A DNA stretch of 30,467 nucleotides, from contig CAYSFO010000016.1 in assembly GCA_964430695.1 (NCBI GenBank), positions 1-30,467 on the forward strand. Reading direction: 5' to 3'. The notes under the pieces were generated by a model. The model had not been told where the DNA came from. It worked only from the letters and a program-made list of their open reading frames with translations, and did no database searches. The DNA comes from MGBC108787 sp964430695 (GTDB taxonomy: Bacteria > Bacillota_I > Bacilli_A > RF39 > UBA660). A program made the position numbers and the translations under genes. Numbering within the stretch: the stretch's first letter is position 1; each line of letters begins with the position of its first letter. Of the stretch, positions 23,251 to 30,467 are shown one piece after another.

Positions 23251-24381
23251 ATGAAAAAGATAATTGAAAAAATGAAGGGTATTTATAACGCAAATCCACA
23301 AAAAGTAACTTTATTTGGAAGTGTTGCACTGGTGATGTTTGTAATAATAATTATTATTTCTATCGTTGTAAAAATAGTAGGACTAAAGATTAGTTATGAA
23401 GAATTAGAAGATAAGTTAGAGCAAGCAACTTATACATATTTATCAGAAAATCCAACCTATTTACCAAATAAAAGCAATCCGACAGTAGTGGTAAGTGCCA
23501 ATACGTTAATTGAAAATAAATATATAAAGAATTTAAAAAAATATGTAAAAGATGCATCATGTACTGCAAATGTAATTGTGGATTATGAAAATAATGATTA
23601 TAAATATCAAGCTTATTTAACATGTAATAATTTTAAAACGGAAAAATTTATTGATACAATTAAGAAGAATAATGAACTTTCTTTAGTAGGAGAAGGTCTT
23701 TATGAAATGAATAATGAATTTATATTTAGAGGGCAAAATCCAAATAATTATGTAGAATTTGCAAATGAATTATGGCGAATTGTTAAGATAGATAAGAACA
23801 ATAATATAGAAATGATCATTACAGAACTAGAAGAAGATAGTGATGATGAGTATTTTTATGGTGTTTGGGATGATCGTTATAACACAGAAGAAGATTATCA
23901 ATATGGAATTAATACTTTTGGTTTAAGTAGAGCATTAATTCAAATAAAAGATGTTTATAATGCTAAGTATCACCAATACCAAGAATATTTAACACCATAT
24001 AATTTGTGTGCAGGAAAAAGAGCAGAAGAGAGTACAGGAAAAGATGGAAATTTAGAATGTAGTGAATTCGTTTCAAATCAATATATTGGACTACTTCCTT
24101 TATATGACTATATGAATGCTAGTTTAGATGGTCTTTGTCAAAAGTCGATGAGTAAAGAATGTCAAAATTATAATTATTTAGTGAATGAAGATTTTAGTTG
24201 GTGGACAATGACAGGGAATACAGCATCAACTTATCAAGTGTATAGTATTAGTTATAATGGAGAAATCGAATCAGAGTATGCTTCTTATGATGAAGCATTA
24301 CGTTATGTTTTAGCTTTAAATAGTGATGTATTCTTTGCAAGTGGAGATGGAACAAGAGACAATCCATATACAATAAGGTAA
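23251..24381 (+). CDS. Membrane-anchored surface protein with pilin-like N-terminus
   Basis: The 376-residue protein has a short basic cytoplasmic start, a membrane helix (about 22-45, 'LVMFVIIIIISIVVKIVGL') and a long outside part. The first 100 residues after the helix resemble a pilin-like stalk ('YEELEDKLEQATYTYLSENP'). The C-terminal part has 'NYVEFANELWRIVKI', 'SWWTMTG' and a final 'GDGTRDNPYTIR'. This WRI...GDGTxxNPY arrangement, as I recall it, is common at the ends of Bacillota surface proteins with pilin-like starts. AAGGTGG precedes ATG 23251. It lies between two VirB2-like genes, so it is likely part of the surface appendage. Confidence 0.55.
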   Translation: MKKIIEKMKGIYNANPQKVTLFGSVALVMFVIIIIISIVVKIVGLKISYEELEDKLEQATYTYLSENPTYLPNKSNPTVVVSANTLIENKYIKNLKKYVKDASCTANVIVDYENNDYKYQAYLTCNNFKTEKFIDTIKKNNELSLVGEGLYEMNNEFIFRGQNPNNYVEFANELWRIVKIDKNNNIEMIITELEEDSDDEYFYGVWDDRYNTEEDYQYGINTFGLSRALIQIKDVYNAKYHQYQEYLTPYNLCAGKRAEESTGKDGNLECSEFVSNQYIGLLPLYDYMNASLDGLCQKSMSKECQNYNYLVNEDFSWWTMTGNTASTYQVYSISYNGEIESEYASYDEALRYVLALNSDVFFASGDGTRDNPYTIR

Positions 24382-24403
24382 AATGAAGAAAAGAGAGGCC
24401 TAT

Positions 24404-24895
24404 ATGAAAAAGAATATTCTAGTTTTTATTATTGCATTTGTAATCTTTTTGCCTGTAAATACAAATGCAAAAATTTCTTTAAATCAATCGCAAAATAATG
24501 TGTATTCACTTACAAGTATTTCTTTAATTAGTAAAAATGACTATACAATAAAAAAACTTTCGGGAAAAGACTCTACTGAAAGTTTTGAGGGATTTTGTAC
24601 CGAAAAAAGAGTTAAAAATTCTATGAAATTTATTGGATCCCTTCTTTTGATTGTAAAAATTATTGTTCCTATTCTATTAATTATTTTTGGGGCAATTGAT
24701 TTTGGGAAAGCTACCATATCTTATGATGCAGATGCTATTCAAAAAGCTACAAAAACTTTAATGTTTAGAGTGATTGCGGGAATTGTTATCTTTTTAATTC
24801 CAACGATAGTTAATTTTGTATTTGATGATTTAATCAATGTAAAAACAGGATATGATGAATGCCGAGTTTGTATCTTTAGTCCAGGTAGGTGTTAG
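24404..24895 (+). CDS. VirB2/TrbC-like protein with signal peptide
   Basis: The 163-residue protein has a signal peptide ('ILVFIIAFVIFLPVNTNAK'), a linker of about 50 residues, and then the same two-helix module as the stand-alone protein: 'IIVPILLIIFGAIDFGKAT', 'DADAIQKATKT', 'IAGIVIFLIPTIVNFVF'. A short Cys-containing tail follows ('ECRVCIFSPGRC'). The ATG at 24404 is chosen over 24383 because AGAGAGG lies just upstream and it gives a clean signal peptide. A terminator follows, so it ends a transcription unit. Confidence 0.6.
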   Translation: MKKNILVFIIAFVIFLPVNTNAKISLNQSQNNVYSLTSISLISKNDYTIKKLSGKDSTESFEGFCTEKRVKNSMKFIGSLLLIVKIIVPILLIIFGAIDFGKATISYDADAIQKATKTLMFRVIAGIVIFLIPTIVNFVFDDLINVKTGYDECRVCIFSPGRC

Positions 24896-24900
24896 GTTTA

Positions 24901-24928
24901 AAACTGATTAAAAAATGAATCAGTTTTT
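24901..24928 (+). terminator. Rho-independent terminator after the second VirB2-like gene
   Basis: AAACTGATT (24901-24909) pairs perfectly with AATCAGTTT (24918-24926), and Ts continue to 24928, with a further T run soon after. Confidence 0.75.
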
Positions 24929-24958
24929 CTATTTTTACTAGTAATGAATAAAAAATGC

Positions 24959-24967
24959 TGTTATAAT
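24959..24967 (+). promoter_or_regulatory. Extended -10 promoter before the large VirB2-fusion gene
   Basis: TGTTATAAT (24959-24967) carries a perfect -10 and TGn extension, identical to the element before the surface-protein block at 10216. The -35 region is weak. The start codon is 29 bases on. Confidence 0.5.
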
Positions 24968-24995
24968 GATATAGAGGAAAAAGTAGGGATTTTGT

Positions 24996-26108
24996 ATGAA
25001 GAAAAATATTCTAGGATTTATAATAGCATTAATAATTATTTTTCCACTAAATATAGATGCAAAAACAGTTAAAAGAACATGTAGCTATACAGGACCATAT
25101 ACATATACAAAAAAAGGACAAGAAGTGACGGAAAATATTACGATTGATTGCCAATATTATAATAATGATAGTGGGCAATGTAGAATATCTGAAAGTTCGT
25201 TTGGTCAGTCTATTTCTAACTGGGGAAAACATTCTTCCTTTAATGCAAAAGAATATTATAAGAATAATCAAAAATGTTTTGATTATATGGTATTTTTAAA
25301 TAAAGAAGCACTATTTGATAAATACGAAGTATTTGCTGCGGATTCCTATAGTACTGCAGTTAGTTTAGCTAGTGCAGAGCAATCGCGTAATCCTGATAAA
25401 TACCATACAGCTATCATCCCTCTTGTTAGTTCTTCTGATGGAGATGTAGAAGAAAATACCGAATTAGAGGAATTATACAATAAAATAGATTCTTACATAG
25501 CATTATTAGATAAAATGAATACAGCGAATGATCCTTGGAAATTAAATGAATGTTTAGATGAAAAAGGAAATATGAATCCAAATGCTACCAATTACTATAT
25601 ATGTATAGATAGACTTCAAGCGTTTTATAATGAAGTAAATGCTTGGGAACAAGAGATTCGTGATGCCATTGATTCTGGTCTAATCGATTCTGAAGATGCT
25701 AAAGTAAAAAGTTTTCAAGCTGCTGTAAGAAAGGCTAGAGGAAACGTAAATAGTACAACGGATGATGGATTATATGATGGTGAGTTAGAAGAAGAATATG
25801 ATCCAACGATTGGGTTTAGTACAGGGAAGTTAGAATGTAGTGGAATCTTTGGAGGAAGATTTGGTGCTTTCTTAAAAAAGCTATATAATTTAATGAAATT
25901 TGCTGTTCCTATTTTAATTATTGCACTTGCCATTATTGACTTTTTAAAAGCAACAGCATCACAAGATCAAGCAGAAATAAAAAAAGCTGCGAATAAATTA
26001 GTGAAAAGGTTAGTTATTGGAACTTTAATATTTGTTATACCAACAATATTAGAATTTATTTTAGGAGTTGCGCTAGGTATAGAAGATGGACTTTGTGGAA
26101 TTGGATAA
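24996..26108 (+). CDS. Exported ectodomain fused to a VirB2/TrbC-like two-helix module
   Basis: The 370-residue protein has a signal peptide ('ILGFIIALIIIFPLNIDAK'), nearly the same as in the preceding gene. An outside region of about 260 residues follows, with seven or so cysteines and a helical segment ('LEELYNKIDSYIALLDKMN', 'RLQAFYNEVNAWEQEIRD'). The C-terminal module is 'FAVPILIIALAIIDFLKAT', 'DQAEIKKAANK', 'IGTLIFVIPTILEFILGV'. This is the two-helix module of the small pilin-like proteins joined to a large exposed domain, so it may be a tip subunit or a fixed channel part. It is followed by the VirB6-like gene. Confidence 0.6.
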   Translation: MKKNILGFIIALIIIFPLNIDAKTVKRTCSYTGPYTYTKKGQEVTENITIDCQYYNNDSGQCRISESSFGQSISNWGKHSSFNAKEYYKNNQKCFDYMVFLNKEALFDKYEVFAADSYSTAVSLASAEQSRNPDKYHTAIIPLVSSSDGDVEENTELEELYNKIDSYIALLDKMNTANDPWKLNECLDEKGNMNPNATNYYICIDRLQAFYNEVNAWEQEIRDAIDSGLIDSEDAKVKSFQAAVRKARGNVNSTTDDGLYDGELEEEYDPTIGFSTGKLECSGIFGGRFGAFLKKLYNLMKFAVPILIIALAIIDFLKATASQDQAEIKKAANKLVKRLVIGTLIFVIPTILEFILGVALGIEDGLCGIG

Positions 26109-26128
26109 AATAGAAAGGAGAGATAAGT

Positions 26129-28228
26129 ATGCTAATAGCTTCTAATCCGTTTAATGTATTTAAATTTGGTTTAACGGGTGTTTTCTTATTTTTAGATGGT
26201 ATTGTGTATTGGGTTATTAGTAAACTTTTCGCCCTTTATGAATCATTAGCTGGTGCCGAAATAATAACGCAAGATATTTATAATGATATAGTAGATAAAT
26301 TTTATGTAGTTATTGGGGTGGTCATGTTATTTTATTTGGCATACTCTTTATTAAAAACGCTAATTAATCCCGATGATTTTGAAAAAAATACAAGTAAAAT
26401 AGCTTTAAATTTAATTATATCTTTAATACTATTAGGAGTAATGCCTACAATATTTTCGTATGCTTTTGATTTACAAAAAATTATTGTAGAAGATGGAGTA
26501 ATTGGTAATCTAATTTTTGGTTCGAATAATAATACAGTTGGCGAAAAAGGAAAAAAGTCTGCTTTTAATGTGCTTAATGCCTTTTTGAATCCAGAAAATG
26601 CTGAGATAGAAAATGATGAGGGGCATTCATGGAATTGGTTTATTGTGGGTATCACAGGGACAGATGAAAATATTTCTTTTATGGATATAACTAGTTTTGT
26701 AGAACCAATACATGATAAAGAAAATGGGGCTTCTTATACCCCTTTGATAAGTACGTTATGTGGTTGTTTCTTAGCTTATGTACTAGCTTCATTTTGTTTA
26801 GATTTAGGGGTTCGAGTCGTAAAACTAGCATTCTATCAAATCATAGCGCCGATACCAATCATTATGCGAATTATTCCTGAAAAAAAATCTGTTTTTGATA
26901 ACTTTGTAAAGGGTGCTATTGCTACTTATATGGAAGTGTTTATAAGACTTTTTATCATGTATATTATTGTCTATTTAACAGCATCAGTTTATGATGCATT
27001 TAAAGATAGTCCTTTAGGCTTAATTGAAGGTGTAGTAGTTATTTTAGGTTTATTTGCTTTTGCAAAACAAGCACCAAAATTGATAAGTGATGTAATTGGT
27101 ATAGATTCTGGTAACATTAAACTTGGAATTGGTGGAAAACTTGCAGCAGGAGGAGCATTTGGACTTGGTGCTATTGCAGGTGGAGCTGCAACTTCTATGT
27201 TAAGAAATGCTACAAATAGATGGGCAAATGGAGCTAATTGGTTAAATAAAAATGGTGAGCTTACTTTCGGAAGCGCTGCAAAAAATTTGGTTGCAGGGTT
27301 TGGAAGTGCTGCAGCTGGTGGATTAAGTGCTGGAGCAAGAAGTGCCAAAGGTGGTTTTTCTGCTAAGAATTTTGCGGATATGAGAAAAGCTGCTGGAGAA
27401 GGGACCGCCGCTGCAGAGGCAGCTAGAGATAAACGAGCAAATTATATAGCAACTAGTGGTGGTGTTCGAAATGCTATGTGGGATCATGCAGAAGATGCAG
27501 TTAAGAGCGCGAAGGAATGGTCTGGAATATCTACGGGATTAAAAGGATTAAAAGAAGACCAAACGAAAGCGAATGAAGTTAAAACAGCACGTAAAGCGGT
27601 TGATGATAAATTAATGGCATTATTAAATAAATATAAAGATACTATGACAACTGCTGGTGGTGCAATCAACACAGGTTTTACAGATGCGAGTGGAAATGCC
27701 GTTACATTTGATAATTATGCTACCCTTTTAAATGAAATGGAAATTATGAAATCTACTGGTAAGATGAGTGATGGTATTACTACAGCAACTTCTGATATGT
27801 TGACAGCTATGAGTAATGCAGAATACCAATTAAAAGAACAAATGAAGAAAGAAATATTAGAAGGATATGATTTAAGAAATAAAGCTGGACTTGGTGTAAA
27901 TAGTAAATTATCTGGTGATGCTTTTGTACAATTTTACGATACTGAATTACAAAGTTTGGTTACTGATTATAGAACGAAAGCGTTGCAAAATGCGAGCCTT
28001 ATTGATTCTTATGCAGATAAAAACATTACTGCTATTGCTGATGAAATGGCTGTATATAAAGAACAAGCAATTAACAATCAAAATCAAGCCCTTCAAGACT
28101 TTATCTCTAGCGGTAACGTTCTTGACTTATTTGAAGGAAGTAAAAATGCTATCAGTAATGCTACAGGTAACGTGGATAGAAAAGTTAGTGAAAAATATCA
28201 AGAAGAATCCCAGAAGAAAGGTAGCTAG
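26129..28228 (+). CDS. VirB6/TrbL-like T4SS channel protein
   Basis: The 699-residue protein has a membrane N-terminal half with about six or seven helices (around 10-35, 55-78, 86-110, 200-225, 262-285, 292-312). A Gly/Ala-rich stretch at 330-358 follows ('KLAAGGAFGLGAIAGGAATS'), then a hydrophilic, Ala-rich helical C-terminal half that is probably cytoplasmic. This layout matches VirB6/TrbL proteins of Gram-positive type IV secretion systems, which form the inner membrane channel with VirB3, VirB4 and VirB8. The AAAGGAGAG site precedes ATG 26129, and the downstream genes follow without gaps. Family assignment rests on topology and neighbours. Confidence 0.7.
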   Translation: MLIASNPFNVFKFGLTGVFLFLDGIVYWVISKLFALYESLAGAEIITQDIYNDIVDKFYVVIGVVMLFYLAYSLLKTLINPDDFEKNTSKIALNLIISLILLGVMPTIFSYAFDLQKIIVEDGVIGNLIFGSNNNTVGEKGKKSAFNVLNAFLNPENAEIENDEGHSWNWFIVGITGTDENISFMDITSFVEPIHDKENGASYTPLISTLCGCFLAYVLASFCLDLGVRVVKLAFYQIIAPIPIIMRIIPEKKSVFDNFVKGAIATYMEVFIRLFIMYIIVYLTASVYDAFKDSPLGLIEGVVVILGLFAFAKQAPKLISDVIGIDSGNIKLGIGGKLAAGGAFGLGAIAGGAATSMLRNATNRWANGANWLNKNGELTFGSAAKNLVAGFGSAAAGGLSAGARSAKGGFSAKNFADMRKAAGEGTAAAEAARDKRANYIATSGGVRNAMWDHAEDAVKSAKEWSGISTGLKGLKEDQTKANEVKTARKAVDDKLMALLNKYKDTMTTAGGAINTGFTDASGNAVTFDNYATLLNEMEIMKSTGKMSDGITTATSDMLTAMSNAEYQLKEQMKKEILEGYDLRNKAGLGVNSKLSGDAFVQFYDTELQSLVTDYRTKALQNASLIDSYADKNITAIADEMAVYKEQAINNQNQALQDFISSGNVLDLFEGSKNAISNATGNVDRKVSEKYQEESQKKGS

Positions 28229-28236
28229 GTGGGATT

Positions 28237-28767
28237 ATGCGTTTCTTTAATAAATTATTGGATTATCCAACAAATAATTATGCAAATTATCAAAATGAAG
28301 CAAAGACTTACAAAAGCTTGTTAGAAGAAATACAAGCGATTGAAGATTTGTTAGAGTGCTATGTCACGGAAGATACTTTGGCTGCTTATCCAGAATTGTA
28401 TGAAAGATTTAGAATTCGATTAAAAGGTTTAAAAGATTCTATAAGTATGTACCAAAAAAATATGGCACGTGCTACAAGCGATAGTGAACGTGAACAGATA
28501 AAAAAAGAGTTAGAGCGGTTAGATGCAGAATACAAAAGACTTTTTGAAAAAACAAAGGATGATTTGTTAGAATTAAATGTAATTTCCGAACTGAATAACC
28601 ATATTACGGAAATAAATGCTATTATAAGAAAAAATGCTCGTTTTGATTTTTTTCAAGAGTTTTTAAACAAAGATGTTTGGACAATGGATGATTTAAAAAA
28701 ATTAAGAGACCATATTGCTAGACGTAAAATGATTATAAATCCATATATAGCCAAAATGGAAAGATAA
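28237..28767 (+). CDS. Coiled-coil cytoplasmic protein of the T4SS-like block
   Basis: The 176-residue protein is almost all helical and highly charged, with heptad-like segments ('LKGLKDSISMYQKNMARA', 'REQIKKELERLDAEYKRLF'). No signal peptide or membrane helix is seen. I do not recognise a family. It starts nine bases after the VirB6-like stop and precedes PrgI, so it is co-transcribed with core T4SS genes and may be an adaptor or structural partner. Confidence 0.55.
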   Translation: MRFFNKLLDYPTNNYANYQNEAKTYKSLLEEIQAIEDLLECYVTEDTLAAYPELYERFRIRLKGLKDSISMYQKNMARATSDSEREQIKKELERLDAEYKRLFEKTKDDLLELNVISELNNHITEINAIIRKNARFDFFQEFLNKDVWTMDDLKKLRDHIARRKMIINPYIAKMER

Positions 28768-28785
28768 AAAGGAGGATAAGAAGGG

Positions 28786-29097
28786 ATGAATAATAATTTT
28801 TTAATACCAGCCAATTCAAAAAAATCAATGTTAATTTTAGGTTTTTTTACACCAATTGATTTAATTATCTTTGGGATTGGTTGTACATTGACACTTGGGT
28901 TACTATTTGCTTTTAATTCGAGGGTAGATATAGGTGGTTTATTGTTAATATTATCGCCTGCTTTACTATCTGCCTTTTTAGTTCTTCCTGTTCCAAATTA
29001 CCATAATGTGTTACAATTAATTGTGAATATAGTGACGTTTATGCTCGGAAGAAGAAGGTTATATTGGAAAGGCTGGTGTGTAAGAGATGACAAATAA
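28786..29097 (+). CDS. PrgI-family (VirB3-like) T4SS membrane protein
   Basis: The 103-residue protein has two membrane helices (about 22-43 and 50-68) and the family ending 'RRRLYWKGWCVRDD', which matches the conserved R-Y-x-WKGW-C end of PrgI proteins. PrgI takes the place of VirB3 in Gram-positive conjugation systems and partners the VirB4 ATPase. AAAGGAGG precedes ATG 28786, and the gene overlaps the next by 11 bases. This is one of the better markers that the block is a real T4SS relative. Confidence 0.8.
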   Translation: MNNNFLIPANSKKSMLILGFFTPIDLIIFGIGCTLTLGLLFAFNSRVDIGGLLLILSPALLSAFLVLPVPNYHNVLQLIVNIVTFMLGRRRLYWKGWCVRDDK

Positions 29098-29647
29098 AGA
29101 AAAAGTAGGAAGTAAATATACAGAAGATTGGGTTCCTATTAAACAGATTTTGAATGGGATGATTCAATTAGATACAGGAGAATATGTAACAGGAGTGAAA
29201 ATAGCCCCTAAAAATATTTTTATTTTAGATCAAGGAACACAAGATAATGTGATTTATAATTTAAGAAATTTTTATAACACGATGGATTATGAATTTTGGT
29301 TAATCGTTGCAGATCGTCCTGTAGATATTAATGTTTACTTATCCCAATTACAAATCTTATATAATAATGCCGCCAGTGCATCAATAAGAAAACTAATCAT
29401 GCAAGATATTAATAAAGCTAATTTATTTATGAGTGCCGAATACAGTGTCGTAGATACCGAATACTTTATCTTATTTAAAGAGAAAAAATTGGAAATTGTT
29501 CAAAAACGTATCCACAACTTAATTAGTAACTTATCCACTTGTGGATTAAACTCAACACAAGTATCCAATAGTGACTTACGTATGTTAATTGATAATTTCT
29601 TTAATGGGGGACAAGCAACAACATTAGGAACGGTGATGCCAGAATGA
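29087..29647 (+). CDS. VirB4-associated N-terminal-type domain encoded separately
   Basis: The 186-residue cytoplasmic protein reads 'VPIKQILNGMIQLDTGEYV' then 'GVKIAPKNIFILD', and 'YEFWLIVADRPVDINVYL'. These match, in style, the first domain found at the N-terminus of many VirB4/TraC-type ATPases in Gram-positive T4SSs. Here it is a separate protein whose stop overlaps the start of the VirB4 gene by three bases (ATGA). It probably forms a complex with that ATPase and PrgI. Whether it arose by splitting a longer VirB4 is inference. Confidence 0.55.
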   Translation: MTNKEKVGSKYTEDWVPIKQILNGMIQLDTGEYVTGVKIAPKNIFILDQGTQDNVIYNLRNFYNTMDYEFWLIVADRPVDINVYLSQLQILYNNAASASIRKLIMQDINKANLFMSAEYSVVDTEYFILFKEKKLEIVQKRIHNLISNLSTCGLNSTQVSNSDLRMLIDNFFNGGQATTLGTVMPE

Positions 29648-30467
29648 ATTTAAAATCACAATTAGCGCCGAAAGGCATAGAATTTAAACCAACAGAAATG
29701 ATGATTAGCGGAAAGTATTGTACAATATTAACGATTGTTACTTATCCTAAATATATTTCTGAAGGTTATTTAGCCAATATTACAAGTATTTCAGGAGTAA
29801 AAATAGCGATTAAACATATTCCTATTGAATTTTCAACCTTACAAAGAATGTTAAATAAAGAAATTGCGGATTTAAAGCAAAGATTTCAAACAGAAAATGA
29901 TAAGACAATTCAAGAAAGAATTCGTCAGGATTATGAATCTTTAGAACAATTTATTCAAATGTTAGCAGCTACACAAGCTCGAATTTTTGACTTCCAAATG
30001 CATTTGTTTATTGCTGCGGATAGTAAAGATGAGTTAGAACTTAAAAAGATGCAAGTTCGTAATTTTCTTGATGGACTTGGAATGCGTGGAATTCCATTGA
30101 TGTTTGAACAAGAGAAAGTTTTAAAATCAATCTTGCCTATATTCCCAAAACAAGATGTGGAAAATCGAGTAGGAACACCGATTCCATCAGTTACCATTGC
30201 AGCTATGTATCCATTTATTTTTGACAGTATTAAAGATCCAGGAAATAGTATTCTATTTGGAGTTGATTTTTCTGGTGGAGTTGTTTTATTCAATCAATTC
30301 TTATATAAAATCAAAAAAGAGAATAATCGTAACAATGCCAATATTATTATTTTAGGTACCAGTGGTAGTGGTAAATCAACTGCAGCTAAGTTATTAATTA
30401 GAGGACACTTAAGAAATGGTTATAAAGTTGTTTGTATTGACCCTGAAGGTGAACTTGAAGAAATGAC
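29644..30467 (+). CDS. virB4: VirB4-family T4SS ATPase, N-terminal part, runs off the window
   Basis: The gene starts at ATG 29644, overlapping the preceding stop, and is open to the end of the window (274 codons visible). The N-terminal domain includes 'GVKIAIKHIPIEFSTL' and a long charged helix ('RMLNKEIADLKQRFQ'). Then come 'FIFDSIKDPGNSILFGVDF', typical just before the motor domain, and Walker A GTSGSGKST at residues 238-246, followed by 'KVVCIDPEGELEE', also typical of VirB4/TraC. VirB4 energises assembly and substrate transfer in T4SSs. Walker B and the rest of the motor lie downstream. Confidence 0.88.
   Translation, partial: MNLKSQLAPKGIEFKPTEMMISGKYCTILTIVTYPKYISEGYLANITSISGVKIAIKHIPIEFSTLQRMLNKEIADLKQRFQTENDKTIQERIRQDYESLEQFIQMLAATQARIFDFQMHLFIAADSKDELELKKMQVRNFLDGLGMRGIPLMFEQEKVLKSILPIFPKQDVENRVGTPIPSVTIAAMYPFIFDSIKDPGNSILFGVDFSGGVVLFNQFLYKIKKENNRNNANIIILGTSGSGKSTAAKLLIRGHLRNGYKVVCIDPEGELEEM

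Noticed and set aside
26989..27348. Minus-strand open frame of 119 codons opposite the VirB6-like gene
   Set aside because: It is the complement of Gly/Ala-rich codons; the Ala/Pro-rich product and lack of a ribosome binding site mark it as a shadow.
22745..30467. Calling the second half an integrative conjugative element
   Set aside because: No relaxase, coupling protein, integrase, attachment repeats or replication gene is visible in the window.

Overview
The window comes from an AT-rich, low-GC Gram-positive chromosome. ScpA/ScpB, AAGGAGG-type ribosome binding sites, TTGACA/TATAAT promoters (often with a TGn extension) and TGA used as a stop fit a Bacillota (Bacilli-like) bacterium with the standard bacterial code. 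The codon style and protein families resemble uncultured gut Bacilli related to Mollicutes. That placement is an inference; no rRNA is present to test it.

Bases 1-10200 look like ordinary chromosome. They hold the tail of an Rpn-type nuclease/transposase, a small secreted protein, a frameshifted YtqA-like radical SAM gene, a GH31 glycosidase with an altered acid/base residue, and a 507-base intergenic stretch with a possible small membrane peptide. Next come a D-2-hydroxyacid dehydrogenase, a unit of membrane protein, scpA, scpB and a pentapeptide-repeat gene, then tRNA-Leu(CAA) and an orphan radical SAM protein.

Bases 10200-20850 form a long same-strand block behind a strong promoter. Two exported surface proteins come first, one with a possible Cys-Gln thioester domain. 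A small membrane protein and a Tad-type pilus machine follow: CpaB-like SAF protein, CpaF/TadA ATPase, TadB and TadC. A second promoter with a folded leader then drives four tiny pilin-like genes sharing a short MxxAxG leader, and a TadZ/CpaE-like protein. The block closes at a terminator.

Bases 20850-22740 hold two tandem ORF6N-PLD paralogs. Each carries a perfect 13-bp inverted repeat at the same place inside its coding sequence.

Bases 22740 to the end hold a type IV secretion-like set: three proteins with a VirB2/TrbC-like two-helix module (alone, behind a signal peptide, and fused to a long ectodomain), a surface protein, a VirB6/TrbL-like channel protein, a coiled-coil protein, PrgI (VirB3-like), and a VirB4 ATPase preceded by a separately encoded partner. 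The VirB4 gene runs off the window.

The most interesting reading is that Tad-pilus and T4SS-like modules sit side by side as one envelope-spanning system. No relaxase, coupling protein or prepilin peptidase is visible in the window, so it may be a domesticated adhesion or secretion machine rather than a conjugative element.
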